Shown in pieces: positions 60,214 to 64,000 of a stretch of DNA of 64,000 nucleotides. The position numbers and the translations under genes were made by a program. The DNA is from JBCBCP01 sp039817385. Its GTDB lineage: Bacteria; Pseudomonadota; Alphaproteobacteria; Rhodobacterales; Rhodobacteraceae. Where the stretch lies: contig JBCBVY010000006.1 of NCBI GenBank assembly GCA_039817385.1, positions 281,392 through 345,391 of the forward strand, given 5' to 3'. The notes below the pieces were generated by a model, which was given only the letters and a program-made list of their open reading frames with translations, had not been told where the DNA came from and ran no database searches. How positions within the stretch are numbered: the first letter of the stretch is position 1; each line of letters opens with the position of its first letter.

Positions 60214-60633
60214 TCAGGGATCAAGCCCTGCCATCGCGCAGACAATCGCCCATTCTTCGTCGGTCACGGGCTGCACCGATAGGCGTGCCTGCTTGACCAG
60301 CGCCATGTCCGCAAGCCGCGCATCCGCCTTGACCATGTCGAGCGTGACAGGCGTTTTCACCGGCCGGATCGCTTTGATGTCCACGCAGTCCCACCGCTCA
60401 TCCTCCGTGGTGCTGTCGGGATGCGCCTCTGCGATCACCTCGACGATGCCCACAACGGCCTTTTCCTTCTGGCTGTGGTAGAAGAACCCCCGGTCGCCGA
60501 CCTTCATCTCGCGCATGACGTTGCGCGCCTGGTAGTTGCGCACACCGTCCCATTCCTCGCCCGCGTCACCTTTGGCAACTTGCATGTCCCAGGACCACGT
60601 GCCCGGTTCGGATTTGAACAGCCAATACCCCAT
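60214..60633 (-). CDS. EVE domain protein
   Basis: A 139-residue single EVE (PUA-like) domain: YWLFKSEPGTWSWDM, WDGVRNYQARNVMREMKVGDRGFFYHS, and TDEEWAIVCAMAGL. EVE domains bind modified bases in DNA or RNA, and stand-alone members are widespread in proteobacteria. The ATG at 60633 shares one base with the stop of the YciI gene (TAATG), so it is the last gene of the tsaD-gpsA-YciI-EVE operon. Confidence 0.9.
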   Translation of the reverse strand: MGYWLFKSEPGTWSWDMQVAKGDAGEEWDGVRNYQARNVMREMKVGDRGFFYHSQKEKAVVGIVEVIAEAHPDSTTEDERWDCVDIKAIRPVKTPVTLDMVKADARLADMALVKQARLSVQPVTDEEWAIVCAMAGLDP

Positions 60634-60911
60634 TACCCCAGCACTTTGTTCCACGGGTGCATGTGTACCTGTTCAAAGAGGCCAGCCGCGGCGTAAGGGT
60701 CCGCATCGGCCCAGGCGCGCGCCGCGTCCGTGTCCGCCACATCCAGAACGATCAGCGATCCGATCATGCCGCCCGCATCGTCCAGCATCGGGCCCGCCAT
60801 GAAAACTGCATCGCCCGACGCCTTGAGGTAGGCGAGGTGATCATCCCGGTTTGCTGCACGCACATCCGATGCGCCGTCCTTGTCCAAAGCCATCAAAGCA
60901 ACCAGCATCAT
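60633..60911 (-). CDS. YciI family protein
   Basis: 92 residues with a ferredoxin-like fold: MLVALMALDKDGASDVR, RDDHLAYLKASGDAVFMAGPM and the His-Asp pattern of YciI proteins, ending FEQVHMHPWNKVL. Function is not established for most members. The ATG at 60911 has a strong GGAGG site and overlaps the gpsA stop (ATGA). Confidence 0.88.
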   Translation of the reverse strand: MMLVALMALDKDGASDVRAANRDDHLAYLKASGDAVFMAGPMLDDAGGMIGSLIVLDVADTDAARAWADADPYAAAGLFEQVHMHPWNKVLG

Positions 60912-61831
60912 TCCTCCTTCAGCGGGCGGGCCATGAGCGACGCAATCGCCGCTTTGCTGTCCAGGTCGCCGCGCACGAGCGCAGCCACGGTTTGGGTGAT
61001 AGGCATGTCCGCCTCACCGGCGAGCGCTTGCGCGGTTGCGGCGCCTTCAACTGTTTGGGCGGCATCAAAAGGCGCGCCCGAGCCAAGCGCAAGGCCAAAC
61101 CGGTAGTTTCGCGAGCCTTCGGACGTGCAAGTCAGCGCGAGGTCGCCAAACCCAGACAGCCCGGCAAGCGTCTCTGCCCGCGCGCCCCGCGCGATGGCAA
61201 AGCGCGACATCTCGGCAAACCCGCGGGTCATGATTGCTGCACGGGCTGATGTGCCAAGGCCCGCGCCCATCGCAACACCGCAGGCGATGGCAATGACGTT
61301 CTTGAGCGCCCCGCCCAGCGCGGCACCGCGCGTGTCGGTCGTTGTGTACAGGCGCAGATTCGGCGTCGACAACCGCGCCTGTAGGTCCTTGCCAAGCGCG
61401 GTATCTGCACAGGCGAGGGTCAACGCTGTTGGCAAGCCTCGTGCGATGTCGTGCGCAAAACTTGGGCCCGTCAGGATTGCGACCTGCTCGCCGTGCGCCG
61501 CGGCAACTTGCACCGCGTCCCGACCCGTCTGCAGGTCGATGCCCTTGCAACAGGCCACGAGCGGGACATCCCGCGGCAGTGAGAGGTCGGACAGCACACC
61601 ATCCAGCTGTTGCATCGGGACGGCCAACAAGAGTGCTTGGGCGAACGCCAGCTTTGCCGCGTTGTCTGTGATCGTCACCGCATCCGGTATTGCGATGTCA
61701 GGCAGGTGCGGCGACGTGCGTGGATCGGCCCAGGTGCGGACCCCCCTGCCCCACAGCCTCACCGGGCCAACCTGCGCGAGGCTGCACGCAAGCGCCGTTC
61801 CGAACGCGCCTGCGCCGACCACGCCGATCAC
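60908..61831 (-). CDS. gpsA: Glycerol-3-phosphate dehydrogenase [NAD(P)+]
   Basis: A 307-residue enzyme making sn-glycerol 3-phosphate for phospholipids. NAD(P) motif GVVGAGAFGTALACSLA; catalytic lysine in ACCKGIDLQTG and in LGGALKNVIAIACGVAMGAGLG; C-terminal ETLAGLSGFGDLALTCTS. Start GTG at 61831, overlapping the tsaD stop as GTGA. Second gene of a four-gene overlapping operon. Confidence 0.94.
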   Translation of the reverse strand: MIGVVGAGAFGTALACSLAQVGPVRLWGRGVRTWADPRTSPHLPDIAIPDAVTITDNAAKLAFAQALLLAVPMQQLDGVLSDLSLPRDVPLVACCKGIDLQTGRDAVQVAAAHGEQVAILTGPSFAHDIARGLPTALTLACADTALGKDLQARLSTPNLRLYTTTDTRGAALGGALKNVIAIACGVAMGAGLGTSARAAIMTRGFAEMSRFAIARGARAETLAGLSGFGDLALTCTSEGSRNYRFGLALGSGAPFDAAQTVEGAATAQALAGEADMPITQTVAALVRGDLDSKAAIASLMARPLKEE

Positions 61832-62898
61832 GCCTTCGCCCCCTTCTTTCCGCTGCCAAGCATCGCCTGCGCATCGGTATCAAGCGGCATTCGGGGGCGG
61901 GCAGACAGCGTCATGTCATCTGGGCTGCGATGGGGCGCCTGCTCATATGCGGCGTAAGCGATCATCGCCGCGTTGTCTGTGCAGAGGTGTAGCGGCGGGG
62001 CGATAAACGGGGCATCGTGCGCCGCAGCCACATCTTGCAAAGACGTGCGAATTCGCGCATTCGCAGCAACACCGCCCGCAACACAAAGCGCCGCCCCATC
62101 CTCCACCTGCTGCAAGGCGCGCGCGCTTTTTTCTGCCAGGACATCGGCAACGGCCTGCTGGAAACTCGCTGAGATATCGGCCTGATCTTGCGTCGAAAGC
62201 CCGCCCTTTTCTGCGATCACCCCATCACGTGCGCGTAACACCGCGGTTTTCAACCCGGAAAAGCTCATGTCGCAGCCCGGCTTGCCCAGCAAAGGCCGCG
62301 GCAAAGCGAACCGGCCTGCATCGCCATCCTTGGCCGCGTTCTCCACCTCCGGCCCACCCGGTTGCGGCAGGCCGATCAGGCGCGCGACCTTGTCGAACGC
62401 CTCGCCTGGGGCGTCATCGATTGTCCCGCCAAGGCGCCGGAACGACATCGGGCCGGACACCTCCAGAAACTGGCAATGCCCGCCGGAGACCAGCAGCATC
62501 AGGTAGGGATAGGCGACATCATGGGTCAGCCGAGGCGTCAGCGCATGGCCCGCCAAGTGGTTCACTCCGTAAAGCGGCAGCCCCGTTGCCGCGCTCAGCC
62601 CCTTGGCCGTCATGACACCCGACACCACGCCGCCGATCAGCCCCGGGCCGCAGGTCACGGCAATTGCATCAAGGTCCGAAAGCGCGCAGCGCGCCTCATC
62701 AAGCGCCTGCCGCACCACCGCGTCCAGCCGTTCGGCATGGGCGCGCGCGGCGATCTCTGGAACAACCCCGCCAAAATCGGCGTGTAGCCGGGTCTGGCCA
62801 AAGACGACGGACGACAACACCTCGCGCCCGCGCAGCACGGCGGCGGCGGTGTCGTCGCAACTGCTTTCAATTCCCAGAATGGTCGTGGGATGGTTCAA
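61828..62898 (-). CDS. tsaD: tRNA N6-adenosine threonylcarbamoyltransferase
   Basis: 356 residues. ASKHA-fold enzyme transferring threonylcarbamoyl to A37 of ANN-decoding tRNAs. Start motif TILGIESSCDDTAAAVL, metal-binding HLAGHALTPRL, and SGGHCQFLEV/ VAGGVAANARIR late motifs. No ATG fits: I propose TTG at 62898, giving MNHPTTILGIESSCDD; an in-frame ATG at 62970 would overlap the divergent hemD start. It is divergent from hemD with a short shared promoter region. Confidence 0.92.
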   Translation of the reverse strand: MNHPTTILGIESSCDDTAAAVLRGREVLSSVVFGQTRLHADFGGVVPEIAARAHAERLDAVVRQALDEARCALSDLDAIAVTCGPGLIGGVVSGVMTAKGLSAATGLPLYGVNHLAGHALTPRLTHDVAYPYLMLLVSGGHCQFLEVSGPMSFRRLGGTIDDAPGEAFDKVARLIGLPQPGGPEVENAAKDGDAGRFALPRPLLGKPGCDMSFSGLKTAVLRARDGVIAEKGGLSTQDQADISASFQQAVADVLAEKSARALQQVEDGAALCVAGGVAANARIRTSLQDVAAAHDAPFIAPPLHLCTDNAAMIAYAAYEQAPHRSPDDMTLSARPRMPLDTDAQAMLGSGKKGAKA

Positions 62899-62968
62899 TT
62901 GGGCGTCCGTTGCGTCATTTACCGCAGGCAGGTAACATCCCGGCCCTGCCCCATCAACCGGAGCGCCC

Positions 62969-63655
62969 ATGATCCCCCTTTTGATGACGCGCCCGCTGGC
63001 CCGGTCCAAACGCTTTGTTGCGGATCTGCCAGACGCGCTGAAGGCTGTGGTCACACCCTCCTACGCGCCGATGTGGCGGATGGAGCGTGGCGCGCCCGCG
63101 CCCGAGTTTGACGCGGCAATCATCACCTCGGCCAACGGCGTGGTTTTCGGGCCTGAGCCGCAGGGGCGCCGCGCGTTTTGTGTGGGCGAGGCCACAACTG
63201 CACGGGCGCGCGACGCAGGTTGGGATGCACAGATGGCGGGGCCGAACGCCGATGGGCTGGTGCAGTACCTTGTGCAGACCCGGCCCGCCGCGCACATGAT
63301 GCACCTGAGCGGCGCGCGTACGCGCGGGGACATTGTGGAACGGTTGCGCGCTGCGGGGCTGAACGCGCAGCGCCACATCGCCTATGTGCAACACCCCCTG
63401 CCACTGACCGAGGACGCGCGCGCGTTGCTACAGGCCGGCCCAACCCTCGTGCCCCTGTTTTCACCCGATAGCGCGGCGCATTTCGCGTCGGAGGCACCGC
63501 AGACCGGACAGGCGCACATCGCCGCGATCAGCCGCAGCGCGGCAGACGCGCTTGGCAGTTTTCCTTCCGTACGGCTTGTGATCGCCCGCACGCCGGATGC
63601 ACAAGGCATTGTGGCTGCATTAGATTCCCTTGTGCACGAGTTGCTTGCGGGTTGA
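62969..63655 (+). CDS. hemD: Uroporphyrinogen-III synthase
   Basis: A 228-residue two-lobed enzyme closing hydroxymethylbilane into uroporphyrinogen III. Sequence is poorly conserved in the family; landmarks are MTRPLARSKRF, FDAAIITSANGVVFG, FCVGEATTARARDAGW and LFSPDSAAHFASE, IAAISRSAADAL. The divergent tsaD and the downstream membrane-protein-like gene are the usual Rhodobacterales neighbours of hemD. ATG at 62969, GGAG upstream. Confidence 0.85.
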   Translation: MIPLLMTRPLARSKRFVADLPDALKAVVTPSYAPMWRMERGAPAPEFDAAIITSANGVVFGPEPQGRRAFCVGEATTARARDAGWDAQMAGPNADGLVQYLVQTRPAAHMMHLSGARTRGDIVERLRAAGLNAQRHIAYVQHPLPLTEDARALLQAGPTLVPLFSPDSAAHFASEAPQTGQAHIAAISRSAADALGSFPSVRLVIARTPDAQGIVAALDSLVHELLAG

Positions 63656-63727
63656 GGGCATCTGCACGGAGCGATAGGGTCAAATGGCCCGAGCGTTGCC
63701 TAATTGTAGAATCGGAAAGGGACCCAG

Positions 63728-64000
<273 letters not shown>

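Overview
The window looks like a chromosomal segment of an alphaproteobacterium of the Rhodobacterales (roseobacter-type). GC is high and coding is dense. The gene set is typical of that group: fliK/flgD, serB with serC-serA, ubiE-ubiB, rpsT-dnaA-dnaN-recF-gyrB, tsaD-hemD, invasion-associated-locus-B and choice-of-anchor/Hint proteins. Many genes overlap as ATGA/GTGA, and several start with TTG or GTG. I see no rRNA, tRNA, CRISPR array or intact insertion sequence.

Layout. 1-1917: end of fliK and flgD (flagellar hook). 1968-8806: a putrescine block, with the minus-strand operon potF-potG-potH-potI-puuB-like and a divergent aminotransferase; an operator-like perfect palindrome and a promoter lie between them. 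8790-16238: a second spermidine/putrescine-type ABC transporter, divergent from a creatinase/ectoine-hydrolase-like M24 protein and an M20 deacetylase. 16235-17153: a small island of lower GC with an antisense gene remnant and a two-gene HEPN-like module. 17155-23666: lytic transglycosylase, YafY-type regulator, RNase R, DUF2064 transferase, GNAT acetyltransferase and dapE. 23891-26578: two tandem Hint-domain proteins. 27011-34825: a glutamate-receptor-like membrane protein that lacks its pore loop, dapD, a LOG-family protein, rlmN, a HemJ/CopD-like protein, IalB, asparaginase and several unknowns. 34835-39435: serine biosynthesis (serB divergent from serC-serA, with a likely serC leader RNA) and a PPP-family phosphatase. 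39451-42628: kbl, a cysteine-synthase-like gene and tdh in one overlapping operon. 42721-46244: XRE-cupin regulator, thiolase, lipoprotein, amidinotransferase. 46241-50740: ubiE-ubiB, mutM, enoyl-CoA hydratase, rpsT. 51236-59006: dnaA, dnaN, recF, a LysE exporter and gyrB. 59010-64000: an iodotyrosine-deiodinase-like flavoprotein, DUF2853, the tsaD-gpsA-YciI-EVE operon, hemD, and the start of a probable Mic60/mitofilin-type protein carrying a long ACCGAG hexanucleotide tract that runs off the window.

How the parts work together. The first block imports putrescine and has two candidate oxidising enzymes (transaminase and FAD oxidase). The second block probably imports a cationic or N-acylated amino compound and hydrolyses it. 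Ser, Gly and Thr metabolism is concentrated at 34.8-42.6 kb. The 50-59 kb part is the replication-initiation neighbourhood, but the dnaA upstream gap shows no consensus DnaA boxes.

The least explained signals are: the HEPN-like island; a cloverleaf-folding dispersed repeat (37012-37072 and 44548-44610); the pore-less receptor; the bacterial deiodinase homologue with its substrate triad intact; and the hexanucleotide-repeat protein at the right edge. Product names rest on motif recognition by eye; no database search was run.
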